DNA from: an uncultured Stenotrophomonas sp.
GTDB taxonomy: Bacteria; Pseudomonadota; Gammaproteobacteria; Xanthomonadales; Xanthomonadaceae
Direction of reading: 5' to 3'
Length of the DNA stretch: 64,000 nucleotides
NCBI GenBank assembly: GCA_900078405.1
Contig: FLTS01000001.1
Span: 744,001 to 808,000, forward strand
Both the position numbers and the translations under genes were made by a program. Below the pieces are notes generated by a model. The model was given only the letters and a program-made list of their open reading frames with translations, was not told the DNA's origin and ran no database searches. Positions 42,517-51,715 of the stretch are shown in pieces. Every line of letters begins with the position of its first letter. Positions within the stretch are counted from its first letter, which is position 1.

Positions 42517-44972
42517 GACAGGCTCTCCTGTGGGTGGTCGGTGGTACGGAGGGAACCCGGCGCAAAGCCGGGGAACGAGGGCAGCAGGTCGGCCGCCCAA
42601 TCGAGGCCGCGATGGCGCAGCCAGGCGCCCGCGAAGCCGGGTGCGCCGACGTCCAGCAGCACGCGGTCTATGTCGCGCTGGTCTTGCGGCGTGGAAGGCC
42701 CGGCGACGGCCAGCGTCGCCGCCCCCAGGTCGAGGTCGAACAGGCGGTTGCCGAGGCGGGATTGGTAGTAGTAGTCGCGCTTGGGCTGCGCGATGGCGAT
42801 GATTTCGATCTGCCGCCTGTTGAGGCCGAAGCCCTCGTAGATCGTGCAAATCTGCGGCTCGGTGGCCTGCGGATTGGGCAAGAAAATCCGACTCGCGCAG
42901 CTCTCGATGATCGCGGACGCGATGCTGGAGTTCTGGATGTCCGCAAGGCTCTGCGTGGCGAAGATGACGCTGACGTTCTTCTTGCGCAGCGTCTTGAGCC
43001 ACTGGCGGATGCGCGCGGCGAACATCGGGTCGTCCAGGAACAGCCAGGACTCATCGAGAATCAGCAGAGTCGGTGCGCCGTCGAACCGCTCATCGAAGCG
43101 CGCAAACAGGTAGCCCAGCACCGACCGCACGGCGGCCGGGCTGCCCATCAGTTCCTCCATCTCGAAACACTGCACGTCGGCTGTGCCCAGCCGGTCGTGA
43201 TCGGCATCCAGCAGCTTGCCGTGGGCACCACCAAGCACGTAGGGCGCGAGCGCCTGGCGCAGAGCGTTCGATTGCAGCAGCACGGAAAGCCCGGTCATCG
43301 TGCGCTGCTCCAACGGCGCACCGGCAAGGCTGCCGATTGCCGACCAAATGGCCGCCTTCTCGTCGGGGCCAATCGTCACGCCTTCGTGCAGCAGGCGGCC
43401 CTCGACCCATTCGGCCGCCCAAGTGCGGTAGCCGTCGCGGTCGATGCGCGCGAGCGGCTGGAACGCGATGCCGCCATCGACGCCCAGGTCGTAGTGCTCG
43501 CCGCCGAGCCCGAGAATGGTGGCGCGCATCGAGCGCCCCATGTCGAACGCGAAGATGCGCGAGCGCGGATAGCGGCGGAACTGCATCGCCAGCACGGCCA
43601 GAAACGCGGACTTGCCCATGCCGGTCGGGCCGACCACCGCCATGTGCCCCACGTCGCCGATGTGCGTGACGAAGCGGAACGGCGTCGCGCCATCGGTGCG
43701 GGTGACGATGGCCGGCGGCCCGTCGAGGTGCGCGTTCTTCTCTGGCCCGGCCCACACCGCCGACACCGGCATCATGTGCGCCAGGTTCAGCGTCGAGACA
43801 ATGGGCTGGCGCACGTTCGCGTAGGCATTGCCGGGGATCGAGGACAGCCACGCATCCACGGCGTTGAGCGTTTCGGGGATGGTGACGAAGCCGCGTCCCT
43901 GGATGACGCGCTCCACCATGCGCAGCTTCTCGTCGGCCACGGCCGGGTCGGCATCGAGCACCGTCACCGTCGCGGTGAGGTAGCCGAAGGCGACTTGATC
44001 GCTGCCCAGCTCCTGCAAGGCGGCATCGGCGTCGGCCGCCTTGTTGCTGGCGTCGGTATCGACCAGCGGGCTTTCCTGCTGGAAGATGGTTTCGCGCAAC
44101 AGCGCCACCACGTTCTTGCGCTTGGCAAACCACTGCCGGCGCAGGCGGGCGAGTTCCTTTTCCGCCTCGGCTTTGTCCAGGCAGAGAAAGCGCGTACTCC
44201 AACGGTAGGCAAAGCCGAGGCGGTTGAGGTCGTCCAGAATCCCCGGCCAGGTCGAGGTCGGGAAGCCTCGCACCGACACCACGCGCAGGTGCTGGTCGCC
44301 CAACATGGGCGCCAGGCCGCCGACGAGCGCGGAGTCGGTCAGCAGCGCGTCGATGTGGAACGGCACTTCGGGCACGCCCACGCGATAGCGCCGCGTCGAG
44401 ATGGTGGCGTGCAGGTAGGTCAGCGTCTGGCTGTCATCGAGCCACGCGATTTCCGGCATCACGCCATCGAGCAGGTCAAAGACGCGATCCGTCTCCGCGA
44501 TGAAGGCTTGCAGCCGCTCGCGCCAGTCCACGCCTTCGGTGGGCCGGTTCTCGTACAGCATCCCCGCCGCGCGGGCGCGCGATTCCTCGGACGGCAGGTA
44601 CACCAGCGTCAGGTGATAGCCGCTCTCGAAGTGGCTGCCCGAGTCCTCGAAGGTGGCGCGGCGCTCCTCGTCCACCAGCCACGACAGCGGCTCGGGAAAG
44701 TCCGAGTGCGGATAGTCAGCGGCTGCGCAGCGTTCGGCTTCGATGAACAGCGCCCAACCCGATCCCATGCGACGCAGCGCGTTGTTCAATCGCGCCGACG
44801 TGGCGATCAGCTCGCCTTGCGTCGCACTGTCGAGGTCAGGCCCGCGAAACTTGGCCGTGCGCTGGAAACTGCCGTCCTTGTTCAAGACCACGCCCGGCGC
44901 GACCAGTCCGGCCCAGGGCAGCCAGTCCGCAAGCAAGGCTGGGCGCTGGCGGTATTCGGCGAGGTTCAGCAT
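42513..44972 (-). CDS. trbE: Conjugal transfer ATPase TrbE (VirB4)
   Basis: 819-aa cytoplasmic/inner-membrane ATPase that energises pilus assembly and transfer. Walker A GPTGMGKSAFLAVL, Walker B PTLLILDESWLFLDD, and the downstream FATQSLADIQNS motif are present. The N-terminal VirB4 domain begins LAEYRQRPALLADWLPWA. ATG at 44972, 15 bp behind trbD. Confidence 0.95.
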   Translation of the reverse strand: MLNLAEYRQRPALLADWLPWAGLVAPGVVLNKDGSFQRTAKFRGPDLDSATQGELIATSARLNNALRRMGSGWALFIEAERCAAADYPHSDFPEPLSWLVDEERRATFEDSGSHFESGYHLTLVYLPSEESRARAAGMLYENRPTEGVDWRERLQAFIAETDRVFDLLDGVMPEIAWLDDSQTLTYLHATISTRRYRVGVPEVPFHIDALLTDSALVGGLAPMLGDQHLRVVSVRGFPTSTWPGILDDLNRLGFAYRWSTRFLCLDKAEAEKELARLRRQWFAKRKNVVALLRETIFQQESPLVDTDASNKAADADAALQELGSDQVAFGYLTATVTVLDADPAVADEKLRMVERVIQGRGFVTIPETLNAVDAWLSSIPGNAYANVRQPIVSTLNLAHMMPVSAVWAGPEKNAHLDGPPAIVTRTDGATPFRFVTHIGDVGHMAVVGPTGMGKSAFLAVLAMQFRRYPRSRIFAFDMGRSMRATILGLGGEHYDLGVDGGIAFQPLARIDRDGYRTWAAEWVEGRLLHEGVTIGPDEKAAIWSAIGSLAGAPLEQRTMTGLSVLLQSNALRQALAPYVLGGAHGKLLDADHDRLGTADVQCFEMEELMGSPAAVRSVLGYLFARFDERFDGAPTLLILDESWLFLDDPMFAARIRQWLKTLRKKNVSVIFATQSLADIQNSSIASAIIESCASRIFLPNPQATEPQICTIYEGFGLNRRQIEIIAIAQPKRDYYYQSRLGNRLFDLDLGAATLAVAGPSTPQDQRDIDRVLLDVGAPGFAGAWLRHRGLDWAADLLPSFPGFAPGSLRTTDHPQESLS

Positions 44973-44987
44973 CGCGGCGTCCTCCCC

Positions 44988-45260
44988 TCACACGTCCAGC
45001 AGCGGGCGGTGCTTGATGTGCCGCGCAAAGACCTGCATGAACTGCGGATCGACGCGCGCACCCCATACCGCCAGCGAATGGCCGACGATCCAGAGCACCA
45101 CGCCGGGAATCCACAGTTGCAGGCCCAGGCCGACAGCGGCGGCCAGCGTGCCGTTGGCGATTGCCACGGTGCGCGGCGCACCGCCCAGCAGAATCGGCTC
45201 GGTCAGCGAGCGATGCAGCGGCACCTCGAAGCCGGCCGCGAAGGTGTCCGGGGCACTCAT
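44988..45260 (-). CDS. trbD: Conjugal transfer protein TrbD (VirB3)
   Basis: 90-aa small inner-membrane protein with one or two hydrophobic segments (VAIANGTLAAAVGLGLQLWIPGVVLWIVGHSLAVW) and the N-terminal PLHRSLTEPILLGGAPR typical of VirB3. ATG 45260 overlaps the trbC stop by 4 bp. Confidence 0.9.
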   Translation of the reverse strand: MSAPDTFAAGFEVPLHRSLTEPILLGGAPRTVAIANGTLAAAVGLGLQLWIPGVVLWIVGHSLAVWGARVDPQFMQVFARHIKHRPLLDV

Positions 45261-45649
45261 ACGACGGCCCCGCCGGAGAAGCTGAAGAACGACAGGAAGA
45301 AGCTCGAAGCCGCGAAGGCGATGGACAGACCGAAGACGATCTGGATCAGCTTGCGGAATCCGCCTGACGTGTCGCCGAAGGCGAGCGCGAGGCCCGTGGC
45401 GATGATGATGATGACCGCGACGATGCGCGCCACCGGCCCCTGGATGGAGTCGAGGATGGATTGCAGCGGACCTTCCCACGGCATCGAGGAACCGGCGGCC
45501 TGCGCGGTTCCGGCCAGGAACAGCAGCAGCGCGGCCAGCAGCAGCCCTTGCTCCGCAGGGCGGGCCAGGCTGCGCAGCCGTGCCAAGCCGGACGGGCGTG
45601 GAAGCGGATTTACGGAAACACGGAAAGCAGGAACGTGCATCTGCGTCAT
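45257..45649 (-). CDS. trbC: Conjugal pilin TrbC (VirB2)
   Basis: 130-aa prepilin with a long basic N-terminus, then a signal-like hydrophobic stretch (GLLLAALLLFLAGTAQAAG). The mature part has two helices (PVARIVAVIIIIATGLALAFG and LIQIVFGLSIAFAASSFFLSF). In this system TraF (57412-57999) probably matures it. ATG at 45649. Confidence 0.92.
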   Translation of the reverse strand: MTQMHVPAFRVSVNPLPRPSGLARLRSLARPAEQGLLLAALLLFLAGTAQAAGSSMPWEGPLQSILDSIQGPVARIVAVIIIIATGLALAFGDTSGGFRKLIQIVFGLSIAFAASSFFLSFFSFSGGAVV

Positions 45650-46683
45650 GGCAGTTCTCCAGGGTGGTTGAGGGACGGGGAAGAAAGGTCGGACGGCGAT
45701 GGCGGCGCGGGAAACGGCGCATCCATCGCGTCCGCCAGTTGGTAGCCCACGCCGTCGAAGCCGATGACGCGGGCGATGCTTTCGATGCGGCGCTTACGCC
45801 CACGCCCGGCGATGTAGATCACCACGTTGACCGCCTCGGCGATCAGCGCACGCGGCGGGTTAACGGCCACTTCGAGAATCAGTTGCTCCAGGCGCAGCAG
45901 CGCGCCGAGCGCGGAGCCGGCATGGATCGTGGCGATGCCGCCGGGGTGGCCCGTGCCCCACACCTTGATGAGATCCAGCGCCTCGGCGCCGCGCACCTCG
46001 CCGACGACGACGCGATCAGGGCGCAGGCGCATGGACGAGCGCACCAGTTCGGTCATCGACACCACGCCTGCGCGGGTGCGCAGCGGAACGTGGTCGCGGG
46101 CCGCGCATTGCAGTTCCACCGTGTCTTCGAGCACCAGTACGCGGTCGCCGGTGGCGGCGATTTCGGCGAGCAAAGCATTGGCGAGCGTGGTCTTGCCGCT
46201 GCTGGTGGCGCCGGCGATCAGGACGTTCTGGCGCTCGCGCACGGCGCGAACGAGAAAGCCCGCTTGCGCGCTGGTCATCATCCCGTCGATGACGTACCGC
46301 TCCAGTGGAATCACGCCGATGGCGCGCTTGCGCAACGCGAAGGCCGGCCCCGGCGCTGCCGGCGGCAAGATGCCCTCGAAGCGTTCGCCCGTTTCGGGCA
46401 ACTCGGCGGACAGCAGCGGCTGGTCGCGATGGACTTCCGCGCCGACGTGGGCCGCGACGAGGCGGATGATTCGCTCGCCGTCCGCCTCGGGCAGTTCCAC
46501 GCCCATCGGCGCGCGTCCACTAGAAAGCCGATCCACCCAAAGGGTGCGATCGGGGTTCAGCATCACCTCCACCACGTCCGGGTCTTCGAGCGCGGCGGCG
46601 ATCAGCGGCCCCATCGCCGTGCGCAGCATCTGGATGCGGCGGTCGAACGACGTGGCGGACATGGATTGGGGAACGGCGCTCAT
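45646..46683 (-). CDS. trbB: Conjugal transfer ATPase TrbB (VirB11)
   Basis: 345-aa hexameric traffic ATPase. Walker [13 protein letters not shown] (158-169), Asp box [10 protein letters not shown], and the Walker B/His region [24 protein letters not shown] are intact. ATG at 46683 overlaps copG. Confidence 0.95.
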   Translation of the reverse strand: MSAVPQSMSATSFDRRIQMLRTAMGPLIAAALEDPDVVEVMLNPDRTLWVDRLSSGRAPMGVELPEADGERIIRLVAAHVGAEVHRDQPLLSAELPETGERFEGILPPAAPGPAFALRKRAIGVIPLERYVIDGMMTSAQAGFLVRAVRERQNVLIAGATSSGKTTLANALLAEIAATGDRVLVLEDTVELQCAARDHVPLRTRAGVVSMTELVRSSMRLRPDRVVVGEVRGAEALDLIKVWGTGHPGGIATIHAGSALGALLRLEQLILEVAVNPPRALIAEAVNVVIYIAGRGRKRRIESIARVIGFDGVGYQLADAMDAPFPAPPSPSDLSSPSLNHPGELP

Positions 46684-47144
46684 GACGCACGCTCCTGCGC
46701 TTTGGCGACTACCGCCGCGTCCTCCATCCGCATCGGGTCGGGATGCAGTTCTTCCACCACGTCGCGCACCAGGCTGCGCCCGCGCATCAGGTGGCGGCCA
46801 AGCTGCTCGGTGAACTGCTCGAAGCGTGCCTTGCCTTGGGCGCGGGCGGCTTCTTGGTGCGCCTCGGGAACCGGCGTGCTGACGGTCAGGTAGTAGCGGA
46901 TGAACAGCGCCAGCGTCTCGATGGCGATGTTCTGGTCGCGCTCCATGCGCTCGGCCTGGCGAGACAGGCGATCAAGGCGCTTGGCGATGGCGGCCTCGCG
47001 CTGGTCGGCGGCATCGGGCGACAGCCACGAGGCGAGCGCCGCCGCGACGATGGACGACTTGGACACACCTTTCTTGGCGGCCAGCTCATCGAGCCGCTTG
47101 GCGTGCTCCGGCTGGATAAAGAGGTTCAGGCGGTAGTGGCTCAT
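46680..47144 (-). CDS. CopG-type ribbon-helix-helix protein
   Basis: 154-aa protein starting [31 protein letters not shown], a CopG-like DNA-binding domain. A helical middle ([21 protein letters not shown]) and a C-terminus without known domain follow. Always between traG and trbB in this ICE family; it is likely to repress or tune the operon. Overlaps both neighbours by 4 bp. Confidence 0.85.
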   Translation of the reverse strand: MSHYRLNLFIQPEHAKRLDELAAKKGVSKSSIVAAALASWLSPDAADQREAAIAKRLDRLSRQAERMERDQNIAIETLALFIRYYLTVSTPVPEAHQEAARAQGKARFEQFTEQLGRHLMRGRSLVRDVVEELHPDPMRMEDAAVVAKAQERAS

Positions 47145-49150
47145 AGCTCGATTCCGTCGTTGGGGTCGAGGGAAGCCAGCCGGGCCGTGCGCTGCATGGC
47201 TGGATCGAGCTGGCGCGGAAGGGGAAGCGGCAAGTCGTCGTCGTCATCGAGCAGCCCAAGGTCGGCCGTGGGCGCGGCCAATTCGGGGTCGTAGGCGACG
47301 GCCTCAGTTAGTTCGGGCTGGCGGCGCGGGCCACCGTCGTCGGCCGAACCCAAGTTCTCCAGGCCATCGGCGGATGCCGTGGCCGGCGCAGGGGGTGCAG
47401 CAGGAATCACCAGCCCGCTCCAGTCGTCGGCGCGGGCCGGCGGCGCGTCGGCGTACTGCCCATCCGCCGGCGTGGGCGGTGGCAGCACGCGGCGCTTGAA
47501 ATTGGCGTCCGCGTAGTAGCGCAGCTTCTTCGCCTTGATCGGCGCGACGCTGGACACCATCACCACCGCCTCGTCAGGCGGAAGCTGCATCACCTCACCC
47601 GGCGTCAGCAGCGGGCGCGCTGTTTCCTGCCGCGACACCATCAAGTGGCCGAGCCACGGGGCCAATCTGTGGCCGGCGTAGTTGCGTTGCGCGCGCAGCT
47701 CGGTGGCGGTGCCCAGCGTTTCGGAGATGCGTTTGGCGGTGCGCTCGTCGTTGGTGGCGAACGTCACGCGCACATGGCAGTTGTCGAGGATGGAGTGGTT
47801 TTGCCCATACGCCTTGTCGATCTGGTTGAGCGACTGCGCGATCAGGAAGCTGCGGATGCCGTAGCCCGCCATGAAGGCCAGCGCCGTCTCGAAGAAGTCC
47901 AGGCGCCCCAGCGCCGGGAACTCGTCGAGCATCAGCAGCAGCTTGTGGCGGCGCGCGATGCCATCGGAACCATCGAGCGATTCGGTGAGGCGCCGCCCGA
48001 TCTGGTTGAGGATCAGACGAATGAGCGGCTTCGTCCGCGATATGTCCGAAGGCGGCACCACCAGATACAGCGATACCGGATGCTCGGCCGCGATCAGGTC
48101 AGCGATGCGCCAGTCGCAGCGCGACGTGACTTCGGCCACCGTGGGATCACGGTAGAGGCCGAGGAACGACATGGCGGTGCTCAACACGCCGGAACGCTCG
48201 TTGTCCGATTTGTTGAGCACTTCGCGCGCCGCCGAGGCCACGACCGGATGCGGCCCATCGCCCAGGTGGGGCGTGGTCATCATCCGGTGCAAGGTCAGCT
48301 CGAACGGGCTGGCCGGGTCGGAGAGGAAGTTGGCGACGCCGCGCAGCGTCTTGTCTGCACCCGCGTAGAGCACGTGCAGGATGGCCCCGACCAGCAGCGC
48401 GTGCGAGGTCTTCTCCCAATGGTTGCGCTTCTCCAGCGCGCCTTCGGGATCGACCAGAATGTCCGCGATGTTCTGCACGTCGCGCACTTCATGCGCACCG
48501 CGCCGCACCTCCAGCAGCGGGTTGTAGGCTGCCGACTTCGCATCGGTTGGGTTGAACAGCAGGCAATGCGAGAAACGTGAGCGCCAGCCTGCGGTGATCT
48601 GCCAGTTCTCGCCCTTGATGTCGTGGATGACGGCCGAGGCCGGCCAGGATAGGAGCGTCGGCACCACCAGGCCGACACCTTTACCCGAGCGCGTGGGCGC
48701 GAAGGTCAGGACGTGTTCTGGGCCTTCGTGACGGAGGTACTGCCGATCATGCTGGCCCAGGAACACGCCGGCAGGCTGCGTGAGGCCGGCCTGGCGAATG
48801 TCCTGCGCGTTCGCCCAGCGCGCAGAGCCGTAGGTCGTGACCAGGCGCGCTTGACGCGAGCGCCATACCGACATGGCAATGGCGACGACCACCGCGACCA
48901 TGCCGCTGGCGCCGGCAATGGCACCGCCGGTGTCGAAGACCACCGGCGCATAGGCACCGAAGAAGAACCACCACTCAAACAGCTTCCACGGGTGGTAGAT
49001 CGGCCTGCCAAGAAGATCGAACCAGGGCGAGCCAAGGCGTAGCTGATAGCCAAGGGCGGCTGCTGTCCATTGTGTGGCGCCCCACACGCCGGCGATCACG
49101 ATGCCGAATACCACGGCAATCTGACCGAACAGCACGTTCGTCCCTTGCAT
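47141..49150 (-). CDS. traG: Type IV coupling protein TraG (VirD4)
   Basis: 669-aa inner-membrane ATPase that brings the relaxase-DNA complex to the channel. Membrane helices in the first 95 residues, Walker A APTRSGKGVG (151-160), Walker B LLLMLDEFPALGRLD and the C-terminal SLNQIDKAYG segment. ATG at 49150. It is the first gene of the trb operon; the 238-bp upstream gap contains the eexN terminator. Confidence 0.95.
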   Translation of the reverse strand: MQGTNVLFGQIAVVFGIVIAGVWGATQWTAAALGYQLRLGSPWFDLLGRPIYHPWKLFEWWFFFGAYAPVVFDTGGAIAGASGMVAVVVAIAMSVWRSRQARLVTTYGSARWANAQDIRQAGLTQPAGVFLGQHDRQYLRHEGPEHVLTFAPTRSGKGVGLVVPTLLSWPASAVIHDIKGENWQITAGWRSRFSHCLLFNPTDAKSAAYNPLLEVRRGAHEVRDVQNIADILVDPEGALEKRNHWEKTSHALLVGAILHVLYAGADKTLRGVANFLSDPASPFELTLHRMMTTPHLGDGPHPVVASAAREVLNKSDNERSGVLSTAMSFLGLYRDPTVAEVTSRCDWRIADLIAAEHPVSLYLVVPPSDISRTKPLIRLILNQIGRRLTESLDGSDGIARRHKLLLMLDEFPALGRLDFFETALAFMAGYGIRSFLIAQSLNQIDKAYGQNHSILDNCHVRVTFATNDERTAKRISETLGTATELRAQRNYAGHRLAPWLGHLMVSRQETARPLLTPGEVMQLPPDEAVVMVSSVAPIKAKKLRYYADANFKRRVLPPPTPADGQYADAPPARADDWSGLVIPAAPPAPATASADGLENLGSADDGGPRRQPELTEAVAYDPELAAPTADLGLLDDDDDLPLPLPRQLDPAMQRTARLASLDPNDGIEL

Positions 49151-49315
49151 GACCTAGCCTCCGATTTCTCCTGCGCTTTTTCCTCATGGAAAGCGCGGCA
49201 CAAGGACGTGCCGCAAGCGTCAGAATCGGTGCCGGGTCAGTGCCGGTCAAAGACCGTTTAGAGCAGAAAGGTCGAGGAAAAAGAAAGAATGAGTGCGGTG
49301 GCGAGCCAAAGAAAA

Positions 49316-49344
49316 ACGCCGCAAGCGCGGGCGCATTGCGGCGT
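49316..49344 (-). terminator. Terminator of lysR-eexN
   Basis: 9-bp stem ACGCCGCAA/TTGCGGCGT (49316-49324, 49336-49344), read on the minus strand into TTTTTC. It separates eexN from traG, so the traG promoter must be downstream of it (49151-49311). Confidence 0.8.
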
Positions 49345-49388
49345 GTCGAGAAAAAAAAAGTGAAGGCGAATCGGCGAGCGACCAACAG

Positions 49389-49667
49389 TCAGAACTTTGG
49401 CGACTCTTTCGGCGGTGTATAGGGCGTTTCGCCGTCCCCATAGAATCGCTTGCGCGTGGCTTCCGCCACTCGATTGCAGAGCACGTCTCCCACCTTGGGG
49501 CGGTCGGTTTTGCACTGCTGGCGCAGTTCTTTAAGCCGTTCGGGATTGGCCGCCAGTTCTTCCACCGTTGCAATATCCGCCTCCGACGTATTGGCCTTCT
49601 GAGGCACCTCAGATTGGCCGCAGGCAGTCAAGGCGACACCTAGCAACAGCGGAACGATCTTCTTCAT
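49389..49667 (-). CDS. EexN-like entry-exclusion lipoprotein
   Basis: 92-aa lipoprotein (signal MKKIVPLLLGVALTACG, Cys16). Its body PERLKELRQQCKTDRPKVGD and CNRVAEATRKRFYGDGETPYTP matches EexN-type surface/entry exclusion proteins. The C-terminal RFYGDGETPYTP resembles the TrbJ C-terminus. ATG 49667 overlaps the stop of the upstream lysR gene (ATGA). It probably prevents entry of the same element. Confidence 0.8.
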   Translation of the reverse strand: MKKIVPLLLGVALTACGQSEVPQKANTSEADIATVEELAANPERLKELRQQCKTDRPKVGDVLCNRVAEATRKRFYGDGETPYTPPKESPKF

Positions 49668-50608
49668 GGCACAGCTTCCTCGGGTGGATTGGGGCGGTGG
49701 CCCATTGCGGATCGAGGGGTATCAGGTACTTCGATGGCTTGCACGCGCTCAATAAAGCGAGCCAATACATCTGAGGGTTCGCCTTCGGTGTGAAGCAGGT
49801 AGGTCGTCAATGGTGGCACGCGCGAAGCCAGTGGTCGTGCTACGACACCTGGTTCACGGCTCGCAGCAATATGAGTCGCGCCCGTCAGTGCTAACGCAAA
49901 GCCAGCCGATACCAGCGCCATCATTAAATTGCCAGTAGCAACCCGTTCAGCAATCAGCGGCTCCATGTCTGCCTGACGTAACACTCTATCAACGTGCTTT
50001 GCGTGACCTTCGCAGATCTGCGGATCGCAGAGGACCAACGGATAGCGCAATAGCTCATCCAAAGGTATTCGCTTGTGAGCCAGAAGTGGGTGTCGGGCCG
50101 GCACTGCCACCATAAGCGCATCGCTCCACACAGGTATTGCCACAATTCCATCGCCGACTTCATCGGACTGCGCGAAGCCGACGTCATACAAATCATTTTG
50201 AAGGCCTTTTATCTGTTGCGAAAGCGTCACCTCAAAAAACCGGAGTTCAATTTCCGGCTCTTCTTGCCGACAGAGCGCAAGCAATATCGGTAGACGCGAC
50301 GGTGTGATGCCATCCGATAACGCAATGCGCAGTTGTCCCTGGAAGCCGTTGGCGACAGCCTTGACACTGTCCTGGGCTTGTTGAAAGGCAGCCATCACCC
50401 TGTATGCGCTCTCCAAAAAAAGTTGACCCACGCGAGTCAATCTAGTGCTGCGCGTGGTACGTGAGAAGAGTGTCACCCCCAACTCTTCTTCTAGTTCTTT
50501 TATGGCTCGCGATAGCGGCGATTGCTCGATATGCAGTTTTTCCGCGGCACGGGCAAAATGCAGCTCTTCGGCTACGGCAATAAAGTACCTAAAATGCCTA
50601 AGATCCAT
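49664..50608 (-). CDS. LysR-family transcriptional regulator (ICE backbone)
   Basis: 314-aa regulator. HTH: MDLRHFRYFIAVAEELHFARAAEKLHIEQSPLSRAIKELE, then a periplasmic-binding-type effector domain. ATG 50608 chosen because the HTH starts there. Commonly present between traG and the relaxase gene in this ICE family and translationally coupled to eexN. The ligand is unknown. Confidence 0.88.
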   Translation of the reverse strand: MDLRHFRYFIAVAEELHFARAAEKLHIEQSPLSRAIKELEEELGVTLFSRTTRSTRLTRVGQLFLESAYRVMAAFQQAQDSVKAVANGFQGQLRIALSDGITPSRLPILLALCRQEEPEIELRFFEVTLSQQIKGLQNDLYDVGFAQSDEVGDGIVAIPVWSDALMVAVPARHPLLAHKRIPLDELLRYPLVLCDPQICEGHAKHVDRVLRQADMEPLIAERVATGNLMMALVSAGFALALTGATHIAASREPGVVARPLASRVPPLTTYLLHTEGEPSDVLARFIERVQAIEVPDTPRSAMGHRPNPPEEAVP

Positions 50609-50699
50609 ACAAGCCCGCCGTAGGGAATCGCGCCCTGAGGTCATTCGTATCAGTCAAGCCTTGCAACCTGCTCTTCTATTTGCCGCTCAAGGCTTCACG

Positions 50700-51110
50700 T
50701 CACACGGGCTTGATCGTCATAAGGGCAGCTACTGCCAAGAAGAGCGCCGGCTTTACGCTGGATATCAAAATCCCGCCCAGCCGCCCTGGTACGTGTCGGC
50801 GCATTTGGCTTTCCAGCCACTCACTTCTTCTTGATTTGCCGGCTACCAATCCAAGCGCAATGAGAGTTAATGACGCAATTAACCAAGGTGACGCCATTAT
50901 TTCCCAGCCAATCACGCTCACCAGCGCAAAGCCAGATAGGGTCAGCGCGATTCCGCTGATGGATATCATTCGACTAATTAGAGTCGTTGCCCTTTGCCAA
51001 TCTGCCGAGGCCATTTTTGGTCGCGTATATGCCAGCACCGGAAGCGCCATCATGCTCCCGACAGAAACTATCGCCATCAAGACGTGAATGGTTCTAATTG
51101 ATAAGTACAC
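50700..51110 (-). CDS. DUF2269-like integral membrane protein
   Basis: 136-aa protein with about four hydrophobic helices (IHVLMAIVSVGSMMALPVLAY; ISISGIALTLSGFALVSVIGW; LIASLTLIALGLVAG; KPALFLAVAALMTIK). GTG at 51110 with AAGGAG in the end of the cupin gene. The family match is tentative and the function unknown. Co-directional with the cupin gene, AT-richer than the ICE backbone. Confidence 0.6.
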   Translation of the reverse strand: MYLSIRTIHVLMAIVSVGSMMALPVLAYTRPKMASADWQRATTLISRMISISGIALTLSGFALVSVIGWEIMASPWLIASLTLIALGLVAGKSRRSEWLESQMRRHVPGRLGGILISSVKPALFLAVAALMTIKPV

Positions 51111-51114
51111 AAAA

Positions 51115-51621
51115 CTACTCCTTGGCTACATCCCAATAATCTCCGCCCTGACCGACGCGAGCTATTTCATCAAATGCAGCCGCCTCGCCGGGAAGAGTGT
51201 GTGATTTGAATTTATTTGTATCCGGATACTCCACAATGTCGATTGTTGGGTTAGTGCCTATGGCTATGTAACGCAATTCTTCGGTGCCGTCGTTGCGAAT
51301 TTGATGCGCTGTTTCTGGGCCGCCGGCATGACATGAAATGAAATCGCCCTCGCGAATTTGATATGCCTTTTCCCCGTAGCGGAGCACTCCGCTACCAGAA
51401 ATAATGAAGAAAAGCTCGTCGCTTCCTCTATGCGAATGAAAGGGAAAAGCGCATTTCCCGGGCGCAAGAACGAGCAAGTTGGCACCGAGTCTGCTGCTAC
51501 CAGGCGTGCCGGCTAAGCGGGCCAACCGTGGCTCATAGCAAACGGCGCCTGCGCCCGTAGGTGCGTAGGGCGCCGGAAGAGGTTCGGGCTCAAGATTGAA
51601 GACATTGACAATTACAGACAT
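51115..51621 (-). CDS. Cupin domain protein
   Basis: 168-aa protein with both cupin motifs: PFHSHRGSDELFFIISGSG (metal-type HxH..E) and AGGPETAHQIRNDG. An acidic C-terminus follows. ATG at 51621; a GTG at 51636 is possible. The substrate is unknown. Its promoter region is shared with the divergent LysR gene, a typical LysR-target arrangement. Confidence 0.82.
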   Translation of the reverse strand: MSVIVNVFNLEPEPLPAPYAPTGAGAVCYEPRLARLAGTPGSSRLGANLLVLAPGKCAFPFHSHRGSDELFFIISGSGVLRYGEKAYQIREGDFISCHAGGPETAHQIRNDGTEELRYIAIGTNPTIDIVEYPDTNKFKSHTLPGEAAAFDEIARVGQGGDYWDVAKE

Positions 51622-51674
51622 GGCACGTTTGCTCACGAAAATAGTTATGTTGCCGGGTAAACCAGAAGATTGAT

Positions 51675-51705
51675 ACTGTTAAGATTGAACCTCTTACTAG
51701 ACAGT
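51675..51705. promoter_or_regulatory. Candidate LysR operator
   Basis: Interrupted inverted repeat ACTGT-TAAG ... CTTA-N4-ACAGT (51675-51683; 51693-51705) in the 94-bp interval between the divergent cupin and LysR genes. It fits autoregulation and control of the cupin/DUF2269 pair; not proven. Confidence 0.4.
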
Positions 51706-51715
51706 TTTGTTCACC

